Notes under the pieces: generated by a model | Database searches by the model: none | The model's input: the letters and a program-made list of their open reading frames with translations, nothing else | What the model was told of the DNA's origin: nothing | Translations under genes and position numbers: made by a program | DNA from: an uncultured Verrucomicrobiota bacterium | GTDB taxonomy: Bacteria; Verrucomicrobiota; Verrucomicrobiia; Limisphaerales; UBA9464 | Direction of reading: 5' to 3' | Assembly (NCBI GenBank): GCA_903896505.1 | Contig: CAITXU010000275.1 | Coordinates: 1 to 50,273 of the forward strand | Length of the DNA stretch: 50,273 nucleotides | Part shown: one piece after another, positions 39,445 through 48,721 of the stretch | How positions within the stretch are numbered: position 1 is the stretch's first letter | Layout: each line of letters starts with the position of its first letter

Positions 39445-40434
39445 TCACTTGGAGGTCTGGGTTTCTCCAAACGCCCGTGTCGGGCTCTTGGAACCATCTT
39501 CGACTGCTTCGGGACCACGCCCGCCATTCAGAAGAAACAAGACCGCCATCCGAACCGCCAGTCCGTTGTTGACCTGCTCGAGGATGACCGACTGATGGCC
39601 GTCGGCCACGTCCGATTCAATTTCGACTCCCCGGTTGATGGGGCCTGGATGCATAATCAACGCATCCGGTTTCACCCACGCCATCCGTTGGCTGTTGAGT
39701 CCAAAGTGCGCCGTGTATTCTCCGAGATTCGGGAACATCGTCACTCGCTGGCGTTCATGTTGAATCCGGAGGAGATTGACCACATCCGCGCCCTCCAGGG
39801 CCTTCCTCAAGTCCCAGGTAACCCGGCAACCCCATTGCTCAAAGACCCGCGGAACCAACGTGGACGGACCGGCTAAAGTCACCTCGGCTCCCAGCTTGAG
39901 CAATGCCCATATATTGGACCTGGCAACCCGGCTATACAGAATATCCCCCAAAATGGTCACCCTCAGACCGGCAATCCGCCCCTTGTGTTCCCGAATGGTA
40001 AAGGCATCGAGTAATCCCTGTGTGGGGTGCTCATGGGCACCGTCCCCGGCATTCACGATGTGCGCCTTTGCAAAACGGGAGAGAAAATGGGGAGCGCCAC
40101 TCGCGTGATGGCGCAGAATGATGAAATCCGCGTTGAGGGCCTCCAGATTTCGGAGTGTGTCCTTGAGAGTCTCCCCTTTTTTGAGGGAAGAACTTTCCGC
40201 CGTGAAGTTGATGACGTCAGCACTTAATCTCAAAGCGGCCAGTTCAAAACTGATCCGGGTCCGTGTACTTGGTTCGACAAATAAATTCACCACCGTCTTG
40301 CCACGCAGGGGCGGAACACGCTTCACGGCCCGTTCATTGATGGTCTTGAATGATCGAGCGGTATCCAAAATCGACGTGATTTCCGACGCCGATAGCGATT
40401 GCAGGTCCAGCAGATGACGATGGTTCCAGGTCAT
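39445..40434 (-). CDS. pyrB: aspartate carbamoyltransferase, catalytic subunit
   Basis: Makes N-carbamoyl-aspartate from carbamoyl phosphate and aspartate, the first committed step of pyrimidine synthesis. The protein (329 residues) shows STRTR at 56-60 (carbamoyl-phosphate loop), the [13 protein letters not shown] loop with its lysines, HPTQ at 136-139, and [10 protein letters not shown] near the end. No pyrI regulatory subunit or pyrC is adjacent. It follows pyrR with 24 bases between them, so control by PyrR and UMP is likely. The C-terminus carries a short extra tail ([17 protein letters not shown]) after the normal end. Confidence 0.96.
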   Translation of the reverse strand: MTWNHRHLLDLQSLSASEITSILDTARSFKTINERAVKRVPPLRGKTVVNLFVEPSTRTRISFELAALRLSADVINFTAESSSLKKGETLKDTLRNLEALNADFIILRHHASGAPHFLSRFAKAHIVNAGDGAHEHPTQGLLDAFTIREHKGRIAGLRVTILGDILYSRVARSNIWALLKLGAEVTLAGPSTLVPRVFEQWGCRVTWDLRKALEGADVVNLLRIQHERQRVTMFPNLGEYTAHFGLNSQRMAWVKPDALIMHPGPINRGVEIESDVADGHQSVILEQVNNGLAVRMAVLFLLNGGRGPEAVEDGSKSPTRAFGETQTSK

Positions 40435-40458
40435 GGATGATGGATCAACGAGGGACGA

Positions 40459-41001
40459 TCAGGAACCTGAGGGTGAGGGTTTCGCCAGCCACACTTCACC
40501 CGTGCCCGGGTCACTCCCCAATCGAACAAAGACTCGCTCTTGGGTTTGGGTTGGAATCTGTTTGCCAACAAAATCAGCATGGATGGGTAATTTGCGGTGT
40601 CCCCGGTCAATGAGAACCGCCAATTGAACACACTTGGGCCTTCCCAGTTCATGCAGGGCGTCCAAAGCAGCTCGAACCGTTCTGCCATGGTAAAGGACGT
40701 CGTCAATCAACACGACATTCCTTGAATCCAAATCAAAGGGAATCTCTGTGGGATGCATTTCAGGAACTCGATGCCAATCCAAGTCGTCCCGATGCATGGT
40801 CACGTCCAGAGTACCCAACGGAATGGATATCCCAAGGATCGAGCTGAGCAGCGGATTCAATCGGCGTGCGACCGACACTCCCCCGCGCTGAATACCCACC
40901 AAAACCAAATCGTCGCCCGGTATGTTACTTTCCGCTATCTCATGAGCCATCCGAAGCAGCGTGAGCTCCAGGCTTTCGCCATTGAGGACCAAATTCCTCA
41001 T
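40459..41001 (-). CDS. pyrR: bifunctional pyrimidine regulator PyrR / uracil phosphoribosyltransferase
   Basis: PyrR binds mRNA of pyrimidine genes in a UMP-dependent way and also has uracil phosphoribosyltransferase activity. The protein (180 residues) has the phosphoribosyltransferase PRPP motif VVLIDDVLYHGRTVRAAL, with LVGIQRGGVSVARRL near the N-terminus and GRPKCVQLAVLIDRGHRKLPIHADFVGK after the core. Normal PyrR length is about 175-180. It lies directly upstream of pyrB. I see no clear antiterminator/terminator pair or PyrR binding loop ahead of the cluster, so the mode of control here is open. Confidence 0.94.
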   Translation of the reverse strand: MRNLVLNGESLELTLLRMAHEIAESNIPGDDLVLVGIQRGGVSVARRLNPLLSSILGISIPLGTLDVTMHRDDLDWHRVPEMHPTEIPFDLDSRNVVLIDDVLYHGRTVRAALDALHELGRPKCVQLAVLIDRGHRKLPIHADFVGKQIPTQTQERVFVRLGSDPGTGEVWLAKPSPSGS

Positions 41002-41031
41002 GAGTTGGGAAACATCCGGCGGGCTCCTCGT

Positions 41032-41244
41032 TTAGTTTTGGCGACGAACCTGATTCCACGCGGAACGATGTCGTGTGATCCAGTCCACCAGGGCACGTTC
41101 AAAACCGATGTCATATCCGACTTTCTCAGATTCGATCCATTTGTGCTTCAGGATCTCCTCCTTTTCAGCCTGAAATTCCCGGTAAAGATTAGTGCTCTTC
41201 AAAAGCATGTCCCTGTCCTCTCCAGTTTCCACATCCCCTGCCAT
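41032..41244 (-). CDS. small conserved protein upstream of pyrR, unknown function
   Basis: Predicted cytoplasmic protein of 70 residues, rich in charged residues and apparently all helical. The core (STNLYREFQAEKEEILKHKW, then IESEKVGYDIGFERALVDWI and RHRSAWNQ) looks like a conserved small family; I recall similar short proteins in other bacteria but cannot name a function. The ATG at 41244 was chosen because the longer frame starts with a GTG at 41394, adds an unconserved leader and would overlap the divergent gene. It is 30 bases ahead of pyrR, so it probably begins the pyrR-pyrB transcript. Confidence 0.68.
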   Translation of the reverse strand: MAGDVETGEDRDMLLKSTNLYREFQAEKEEILKHKWIESEKVGYDIGFERALVDWITRHRSAWNQVRRQN

Positions 41245-41363
41245 AGCATCAGTTTTCGAGAGTGCGATTGACCAAAACGTAACAAACACACCCGGCGTGT
41301 AAATAACTTTGTCTGTTGGACTAAAACAGGGAGCTTCCCATCGCCGTCCTTTCTCCATTTTCC

Positions 41364-42383
41364 GTGGCCAATCTCCTACGCTTTCAACTCGCACCCTGGC
41401 TCCTTCTGTTGTCCGCAGCCGCGTTCGGTGCCCCCGGGACCAACGGCCCTGCTGCAGTCAACCTGAACATTCCCTCGTACAACCTGCACGCCACCAACAC
41501 CTGGCGATTAAACGCTCCAGGTGGCATCCGTATGGATTCTTCCGGTCTCCTTGCACTTCCTGATGGACGAATTCTGACGGTCAATGATCGCGATGGTGCC
41601 GTCTATTCCATGAGACCTGACCCTGCCAAAGGTACGTCCGACCTAACCAGCGAACCAAAGCTGTTCTCGCGAGATGCCTTGAGCCGCTTTGCTCCTCGAA
41701 AACACGGTCATTACGACGGTGAGGGGCTCGGACGTGATGCCCTCGGAAGAATTTATATGTGCGAAGAGGCGGACCGATGGATTCTCAGATGCGACCCGGG
41801 AACAGGGGCAGTGGAGTTGCTCGAAATTGACTGGAGTCCGGTAGCCCAATGGTTCAGCTCGAATCGAAATGCCAGCTTCGAGGGGATCGCCATTGACGGT
41901 GACCGACTTTGGGTGGCCAACGAGCGCCGAAAGGGCCGAATCATACAGGTCGACCTGCCCACCCTGAAGGTCGTCGATTCGTTCCAGGCACAACCCATTG
42001 GAAGCCAATCCGATGATGTCCATTACTCAGACCTCTGTTTTTTTGACGGTGCACTTTGGGTTTTGTGTCGGGACAGCTTTTGTATCCTCAAGGTGGACCC
42101 CACCACTCATGGCACTCTTGTACAATTCAATTACCGCAGCCTTGAACGATCTGCGGCAGACGCGTATGCCCAACCGTTCAATTTGGGATTTGCCGAAGGA
42201 TTGAGCGTGGATCGAACCTCGATCTGGATCGTGGTCGACAACAATGGCTTTCCACGCGTCGCCGCCCTCAATGACCCACGTCCAACTCTTTGGCAATGTC
42301 TCCGACCCGACCTTGCCTTGGACCAGCAAGGTCGGGTCGCGGGAACAACGCTTCAAGGAGAAGGACGCACCCACTCTCCTTGA
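41364..42383 (+). CDS. exported phytase-like / SdiA-regulated-type beta-propeller protein
   Basis: Exported protein of 339 residues; the signal is LAPWLLLLSAAAFGAP. The body reads as a six-bladed propeller of the 'esterase-like activity of phytase' group: SGLLALPDGRILTVNDRDGAVYSM, HYDGEGLGRDALGRIYMCEEAD, FEGIAIDGDRLWVANERRKG, and the C-terminal FAEGLSVDRTSIWIVVDNNG. The acidic positions expected for metal or phosphate handling are present in part, but activity is unproven. The start is GTG at 41364 (MANLLRFQ); no in-frame ATG upstream gives a signal peptide. It is divergent from the pyrR cluster. Confidence 0.78.
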   Translation: MANLLRFQLAPWLLLLSAAAFGAPGTNGPAAVNLNIPSYNLHATNTWRLNAPGGIRMDSSGLLALPDGRILTVNDRDGAVYSMRPDPAKGTSDLTSEPKLFSRDALSRFAPRKHGHYDGEGLGRDALGRIYMCEEADRWILRCDPGTGAVELLEIDWSPVAQWFSSNRNASFEGIAIDGDRLWVANERRKGRIIQVDLPTLKVVDSFQAQPIGSQSDDVHYSDLCFFDGALWVLCRDSFCILKVDPTTHGTLVQFNYRSLERSAADAYAQPFNLGFAEGLSVDRTSIWIVVDNNGFPRVAALNDPRPTLWQCLRPDLALDQQGRVAGTTLQGEGRTHSP

Positions 42384-42436
42384 GTGACAAACCGGCTTCC
42401 CGATAGATTCCCAGGAACCAACCCCGGAACGAGCGA

Positions 42437-43891
<1,455 letters not shown>

Positions 43892-43921
43892 CTAGCGTGC
43901 ACTCGGTGAGCAGTCTACCCT

Positions 43922-44923
43922 ATGGTCATTAACGTGCCTGAAATAAACACTCGCCGCCTTGAACTGGCGGCCGAACACCTTGCCAAGGTGCGGACGGAAA
44001 TAGCCCGCGTCATCGTAGGTCAACAGGAGTTGGTCCATCGGCTTCTCATTTGCCTGGTGACCCGAGGGCACGTCTTACTCGAGGGCCTTCCGGGACTGGC
44101 CAAGACCGCGACAGTCAATTGCCTTGCGAGAACCACCCACTGCTCTTTCGCTCGACTTCAATTCACGCCGGACCTGCTTCCTGGCGACATCACCGGCACC
44201 TTGGTCTACGACCCGGTCCAGGGAACATATTCCACCCGAAAAGGGCCGATTTTTGCGAATTTGGTCCTTGCCGATGAAATTAATCGCGCCCCAAGCAAGG
44301 TTCAGTCCGCTCTTCTGGAGGCGATGCAGGAACGCCAGGTCACCATCGGCGATCAAACGTGGGCTTTGCCTGATCCTTTTTTAGTCCTTGCCACCCAGAA
44401 CCCCATCGAGCAGGAGGGGACGTATCCCCTTCCAGAAGCCCAGATGGACCGGTTCATGCTGAAGGTAATTGTGGGGTATCCCTCCGCCAGCGAAGAGCTC
44501 CAAATTCTCGACCGGATGGGAACGACCAAACCTGACTTCAATCTGACGTCCGTCGTCACTCCCTCGGAGCTTCTCGAACATCAGCGCCTCGTCGACCTCA
44601 TTCACGTCGCCCCCCTCGTCCGCGATTACATCGTCCGATTGGTCATTGCCACGCGGGAGGCAGTTCAAGGTTCTGGCCCGATTCAGGAGCTCAAGCGCCT
44701 GATTCGGATTGGAGCCAGCCCCAGGGCCACCATTAATCTGTTGCTGGCGGCACGCGGTTCCGCCCTGCTGGATGGTCGTGACCACGTTACGCCCGAAGAC
44801 GTGAAGCGTATTGCCCCCGATGTCTTGCGCCACCGTCTTTTGCTAACTTACGAGGCGGAAGCGGAGGAGGTCCATACCGACCAATTGATCTCCACCCTTC
44901 TCTCAAAGGTCAAAGTTCCCTGA
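43922..44923 (+). CDS. MoxR family AAA+ ATPase
   Basis: First gene of a Bat-type operon. AAA+ chaperone-like ATPase of 333 residues, with Walker A GLPGLAKT at 55-62, Walker B LVLADEINRAP (D118, E119), sensor 1 VLATQNPIEQEGTYPLPEAQ, and the typical C-terminal lid. MoxR proteins act with von Willebrand factor A (VWA) proteins to insert metals or assemble complexes, and are tied to envelope stress and oxygen tolerance in Bat systems. Downstream are DUF58 and two VWA genes, as expected. The ATG at 43922 gives the standard N-terminus; no Shine-Dalgarno is present. Confidence 0.95.
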   Translation: MVINVPEINTRRLELAAEHLAKVRTEIARVIVGQQELVHRLLICLVTRGHVLLEGLPGLAKTATVNCLARTTHCSFARLQFTPDLLPGDITGTLVYDPVQGTYSTRKGPIFANLVLADEINRAPSKVQSALLEAMQERQVTIGDQTWALPDPFLVLATQNPIEQEGTYPLPEAQMDRFMLKVIVGYPSASEELQILDRMGTTKPDFNLTSVVTPSELLEHQRLVDLIHVAPLVRDYIVRLVIATREAVQGSGPIQELKRLIRIGASPRATINLLLAARGSALLDGRDHVTPEDVKRIAPDVLRHRLLLTYEAEAEEVHTDQLISTLLSKVKVP

Positions 44924-44966
44924 CCCGAGCACCGTCAAAAGGGCCTTTCATTTTCCCCAAGCTCCC

Positions 44967-45254
44967 ATGGCATCCCAATCACGCATCGTCCGAATCTGGG
45001 TATCATTGCTTCCATCCCTGGTTCTGACGGGGAGTGGCATTGCTTCCGAGATTCTCTCGGTTTTACTCCATTCTTCCATGAATCTTGCCGGATTCATCAT
45101 GATCCTTCCGGGAATTGCGTTGGGAATCTGGAGCCTGGCGACACCCACACGGCAGATGCTCCGGATCAGTTGGCCGGTCGCCATCGTGTTCCTGGTTGGA
45201 GGAGGAATCTACTTTTCGAACTATTTGACCTACATGCAAAACGGAGCCCGCTAA
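44967..45254 (+). CDS. small three-helix membrane protein in the Bat operon
   Basis: Protein of 95 residues with three hydrophobic segments (about 10-30, 36-55 and 66-88) and no family I recognise. It lies between moxR and the DUF58 gene, 43 bases after the former and 29 before the latter, with the same direction and a plausible ATG. Canonical MoxR-DUF58-BatA/B sets usually lack an insert here, so it may be a lineage-specific membrane partner. Coding is supported by an open frame of fitting hydrophobic pattern and by the position, not by known homology. Confidence 0.6.
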   Translation: MASQSRIVRIWVSLLPSLVLTGSGIASEILSVLLHSSMNLAGFIMILPGIALGIWSLATPTRQMLRISWPVAIVFLVGGGIYFSNYLTYMQNGAR

Positions 45255-45283
45255 CCGGACGATGACGACCCTCGCTCTCATTC

Positions 45284-46192
45284 ATGCTGCCCCCTGACTA
45301 CGCACTCCGACTTCGGAAGATGGAGGTGCGCGCTCGCTTGGTCAGCGAACAGCTCCTTGGAGGGCGTCTCGGTAGCATCTTCAAGGGGCGCGGCATGGAT
45401 TTTGCCGACGTCAGGGAATATGTGCCCGGGGATGATGTCCGTCGGATCGATTGGAATGTCACGGCACGCCTCCGCAAGCCGTTCATCAAGCGACATATTG
45501 AAGAACGGGAATTGGTGGTGATGCTTCTTGTCGATGCCAGTGGGAGCGGACATTTTGGAACAGCGGACCCTGCTTCCGCTGCGGCGGAAACCAAGAGGGA
45601 ATTGGCAGCCATCGTTGCAGGCGCACTCGCGTTCGGGGCTGTGCGCCAGGGAGACCGGGTCGGACTGCTTCTCTTCACCGATCGAGTGGAGCGCCATGTT
45701 CCCCAGCGCAAGAGCCGGTCCCATGTCACCCGGATGCTCCATGAACTGCTGTACTGCCCACTCCAATCGAAGGGAACCTCCATTTCCGCAGCTCTCCGCT
45801 ACTTAAACCACGTGGTCACCAAGCCGGCCCTGGTCTTCGTTCTTTCCGATTTCGAAGACGTCGATGAAGCGTCCTGGGTTCGCGAAATTCGCGCTACCAA
45901 TCGGCGGCATGAGGTCATTGGACTTCGACTGATGGACCGGCGCGAATGGGAACTACCCGATATCGGATGGGCTTTGTTCCAAGACTCCGAGACTGGCGAG
46001 ATCGTTGAATTGGATACTTCCGACCCCGAAGTGCGGGCGGGTTGGAGAAATACCACGGAAGAAAGGGACCGTGAATTGGTGGCTACCTTTAAGACCGGGG
46101 GGGTTCCGCTTTTATCGGTTCGAACCGATGAAAAATGGCCGCAAAGGCTGCAACAATTTCTCGACCACTGCGCCGGGCGGCGAATCGCGTGA
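45284..46192 (+). CDS. DUF58 domain protein (VWA-like)
   Basis: Cytoplasmic protein of 302 residues in the MoxR-associated DUF58 family. Signature GRGMDFADVREYVPGDDVRRIDWNVTARLRKPFIK lies near residue 30, and the following VWA-like fold has LLVDASGSGHFG in the place of a metal-ion-dependent adhesion (MIDAS) site. Similar proteins partner MoxR and membrane VWA proteins. Its stop overlaps the next start as GTGA. The ATG at 45284 begins LPPDYALRLRKMEVRAR, as in homologues. Confidence 0.93.
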   Translation: MLPPDYALRLRKMEVRARLVSEQLLGGRLGSIFKGRGMDFADVREYVPGDDVRRIDWNVTARLRKPFIKRHIEERELVVMLLVDASGSGHFGTADPASAAAETKRELAAIVAGALAFGAVRQGDRVGLLLFTDRVERHVPQRKSRSHVTRMLHELLYCPLQSKGTSISAALRYLNHVVTKPALVFVLSDFEDVDEASWVREIRATNRRHEVIGLRLMDRREWELPDIGWALFQDSETGEIVELDTSDPEVRAGWRNTTEERDRELVATFKTGGVPLLSVRTDEKWPQRLQQFLDHCAGRRIA

Positions 46193-46722
46193 ACGGCGGT
46201 GACCTGATTAACGACCTGCAACTTGTACCGCTCCACCCTTGGTGGCAGCGCCCGGCCCTTTTGGCCATGCTCGCTTCTTTGGCCGTCGCCGTCCTTGCAG
46301 CGGTCGTCTGGGCCGTTCTCCGTTGGAGGCGACAGCCATCCTCCCCAATTCCAACGACAATCGAACCCGACTGGGCAGCGGAATTTCAACGCAAGCTTGC
46401 CGAGCTAAGGTCTAAAAGCCCTCAGTTGGATACCTACACACTCGCAGTTGAGGTATCCCGACTTCTTCGCGAGTTCCTTGTCCGCGCCCAGCGATGGCAC
46501 GCCACTTGCCAGACCTCACACGAACTCCTTGCCATGGCGATGGCAAACCCGGGATTCAAAGTCTCGCCACGGCAACGGCTCGAGTCATTCCTAAAGCTCG
46601 CCGACAGGATTAAGTTCGCACAACTCGGAGCCGTACCGGAGGAAAAGGAGCAACTCTTGAACGACGCCGAAGCGTTGTTTCTGGACTTGGCTGAACCTCG
46701 CAATTCCATCCCGATGCCATGA
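46189..46722 (+). CDS. DUF4381-like single-pass membrane protein
   Basis: Protein of 177 residues with one membrane helix (ALLAMLASLAVAVLAAVVWAVL) followed by a cytoplasmic helical domain (VEVSRLLREFLVRAQRW). Its position between DUF58 and BatA, with LHPWWQRPAL before the helix, matches the DUF4381 protein of other Bat operons. The GTG at 46189 overlaps the DUF58 stop (GTGA) and starts MNGGDLINDLQLVPLHPWW; an ATG at 46135 would overlap by 58 bases and is less likely. Its stop overlaps the next ATG (ATGA). The role is probably as a membrane adaptor of the VWA complex. Confidence 0.78.
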   Translation: MNGGDLINDLQLVPLHPWWQRPALLAMLASLAVAVLAAVVWAVLRWRRQPSSPIPTTIEPDWAAEFQRKLAELRSKSPQLDTYTLAVEVSRLLREFLVRAQRWHATCQTSHELLAMAMANPGFKVSPRQRLESFLKLADRIKFAQLGAVPEEKEQLLNDAEALFLDLAEPRNSIPMP

Positions 46723-47684
46723 ACTGGATACCGTCGGCTCTCCATGGCTTTGAATTTGGCACTCCCTGGTGGCTGCTGGCGCTGGTTATTCCCATCTTCC
46801 TGCTGTGGTGGACTGGTCGAACGGGCCCCATTCCCTCCATTCCGATTCCCAATATCCGAAGAATTGCCCACTTGGGACGTAAACCGCAACGTCATCGGGG
46901 TATTCGCCGTTTCATTTGGCTTTTGCTTCCCGTCAGCCTGATCGTCATCGCTCTGGCCCGCCCAAGAATTCCAAGAGGACAGGTGCCGGACCCAAGCCAG
47001 GGCATCGATATCATGCTGACGCTCGATTACAGTCGCTCGATGGCCGAAACCGATTTTCGACTGAATGGAAAACGAATCAGTCGTAAAGATGCCCTGGTGG
47101 CTGTGACCCGCGACTTTGTCAAAGGACGTCCCGATGACCGAATCGGGATTGTCTGCTTTGCCAGGACACCCTGGTTGGTCAGCCCGTTAACCCTCGACCA
47201 CGAATGGGCTTTGGCCTCCATGCAAGAGGCGGAACTCGCGACAGGAACCGGGATCGGCTGGGCCATCTCAGCCAGTTCCACCTTCCTGAAACACAATAGT
47301 GAACGGAGCCGGATCATTATTTTGATCACCGATGGAGAAAACTCGGCCGGTCCCCGCCCGCTGGAGTCTGCTCCTCAGGCGGTAAGAGAAAAAATCAAGG
47401 TCTACACCATTTTGATTGGCCCCGAAATGGTCACCCCATCGGCGGCCGCCAACCATGAACTCAATCGAGTGGCCCGCCTGACGGGAGGTCAGTTTTTTCA
47501 AGCCAACGATGCCCGCGCATTACAGGAGATCTACAGCTTGATTGATCAGTTGGAGAAAAGAGAATTGGCACAACAGCGGCATGTAGAGTGGCAGGAATTG
47601 TATCCTGCATTTATCCTGCCTGCGGCTGTATTGTGGTTGATTCATCTCCTGATTTTGCCACTCGTGCGCCCCGGTTTCCCATGA
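46719..47684 (+). CDS. BatA-like VWA membrane protein
   Basis: Inner-membrane protein of 321 residues: two N-terminal helices (WWLLALVIPIFLLWWTG and FIWLLLPVSLIVIALA), a periplasmic or cytoplasmic VWA domain with MIDAS motif DYSRS (TLDYSRSMAE), and a C-terminal helix (AFILPAAVLWLIHLLIL). BatA/BatB-type proteins of Bacteroides and others help aerotolerance and envelope integrity, with MoxR as the ATPase. The start overlaps the previous stop (ATGA). The helix-VWA-helix layout matches family members of this size. Confidence 0.9.
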   Translation: MNWIPSALHGFEFGTPWWLLALVIPIFLLWWTGRTGPIPSIPIPNIRRIAHLGRKPQRHRGIRRFIWLLLPVSLIVIALARPRIPRGQVPDPSQGIDIMLTLDYSRSMAETDFRLNGKRISRKDALVAVTRDFVKGRPDDRIGIVCFARTPWLVSPLTLDHEWALASMQEAELATGTGIGWAISASSTFLKHNSERSRIIILITDGENSAGPRPLESAPQAVREKIKVYTILIGPEMVTPSAAANHELNRVARLTGGQFFQANDARALQEIYSLIDQLEKRELAQQRHVEWQELYPAFILPAAVLWLIHLLILPLVRPGFP

Positions 47685-48721
47685 GGTTTACCTTTCCATG
47701 GATTGCCTATGCCACACCCTTGGTGGTTATTCTGGTGGCGTGGGCGCAATCCCTGCTGATTCGCCGACGCCGTCAGCGGTTCCTTGTCTTCACAGGGGGC
47801 CTCGCGCGGCCCTGGGCTGACCCCGGCTATGTCAGAAGACGGGTCCAAACATCGCGAATCATATTCCTGGCGACCGTTGCCTGCCTGTTGTTCAGCGCCG
47901 CAGGACCATTGGTATTCAAGCCGACCAACCAGTCCGAACTTCGCGGAATTCCGTACATGATTGCCCTGGATGCATCGAGATCGATGCTGGCAGGGGATGT
48001 GCGGCCGAACCGGTGGAGTGCTGCCACAAATTCACTGGACCGATTTCTAGCGGATTCCCGTGGAGACCGCGTTGGGTTGATCACCTTTTCCGGAGTTGCC
48101 TACCTCAATGCCCCCCTGACTTTCGATATGGTGGCGTTGCGCATGATGCTGCGTTATCTCGACCCCAATGCCATCGAGGACCCCGGAAGCTCCCTGGCCT
48201 CTGCCATCGATCGTGCAGCGCGCTATTTTTCAACCAATCAAATCTCCCCCCGACTGTTGGTGGTCATTTCCGACGGCGAGGATTTGGCCGGAAACCCACT
48301 GGATGTGGCCCGCAGGCTCCATAACCAGATGGGACTGAAGATTTGCACCGTGGGGGTGGGCACCGCTGCAGGTTCTCGTGTCCCCCTGAACCGCCCCGGA
48401 AGTGCCGCGAAAAACTCATTTGGTCAGGAGGTCGTATCGCGTTTGAACGAGGGGAATCTCCAGCGCCTTGCCGCCATGACCCGCGGGCGATATTACCGAT
48501 TGGGAGAGCATGGTGAAGGTCTCGATGCTCTTCGGCGGGATGTCCTTTCCCCGATGGCTGAGTCCGCCGCGCGGGCCGATCTCCGGCAATATCGTCCCCT
48601 ATTTCAAGTTCCTCTCGTCCTGGGCCTGGCTGGCATTCTGGCTTTTATCTGGATCGGTGCCGACCGGCATCAACGCCCCCGCCCCATTGGCTCCATTGCA
48701 CCGTTGCCGCAATCGTCATGA
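47681..48721 (+). CDS. BatB-like VWA membrane protein
   Basis: Second VWA protein of the operon, 346 residues. N-terminal helix WIAYATPLVVILVAWAQSLLI, a second helix IIFLATVACLLFSAAGPL, the MIDAS DASRS motif in MIALDASRSMLAGD, VGLITFSGVAYLNAPLTFD, and a C-terminal helix VPLVLGLAGILAFIWIG. The ATG at 47681 overlaps the batA stop (ATGA); the frame's earlier ATG at 47588 lies inside batA. Both VWA proteins keep an intact MIDAS, so metal-dependent partner binding is plausible for each. The stop overlaps the next start (ATGA). Confidence 0.9.
   Translation: MRFTFPWIAYATPLVVILVAWAQSLLIRRRRQRFLVFTGGLARPWADPGYVRRRVQTSRIIFLATVACLLFSAAGPLVFKPTNQSELRGIPYMIALDASRSMLAGDVRPNRWSAATNSLDRFLADSRGDRVGLITFSGVAYLNAPLTFDMVALRMMLRYLDPNAIEDPGSSLASAIDRAARYFSTNQISPRLLVVISDGEDLAGNPLDVARRLHNQMGLKICTVGVGTAAGSRVPLNRPGSAAKNSFGQEVVSRLNEGNLQRLAAMTRGRYYRLGEHGEGLDALRRDVLSPMAESAARADLRQYRPLFQVPLVLGLAGILAFIWIGADRHQRPRPIGSIAPLPQSS

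Noticed and set aside
40435..41031. PyrR attenuator in the pyrR-pyrB leader
   Set aside because: I looked for a terminator/antiterminator pair ahead of pyrR and pyrB and found none; control may act elsewhere.
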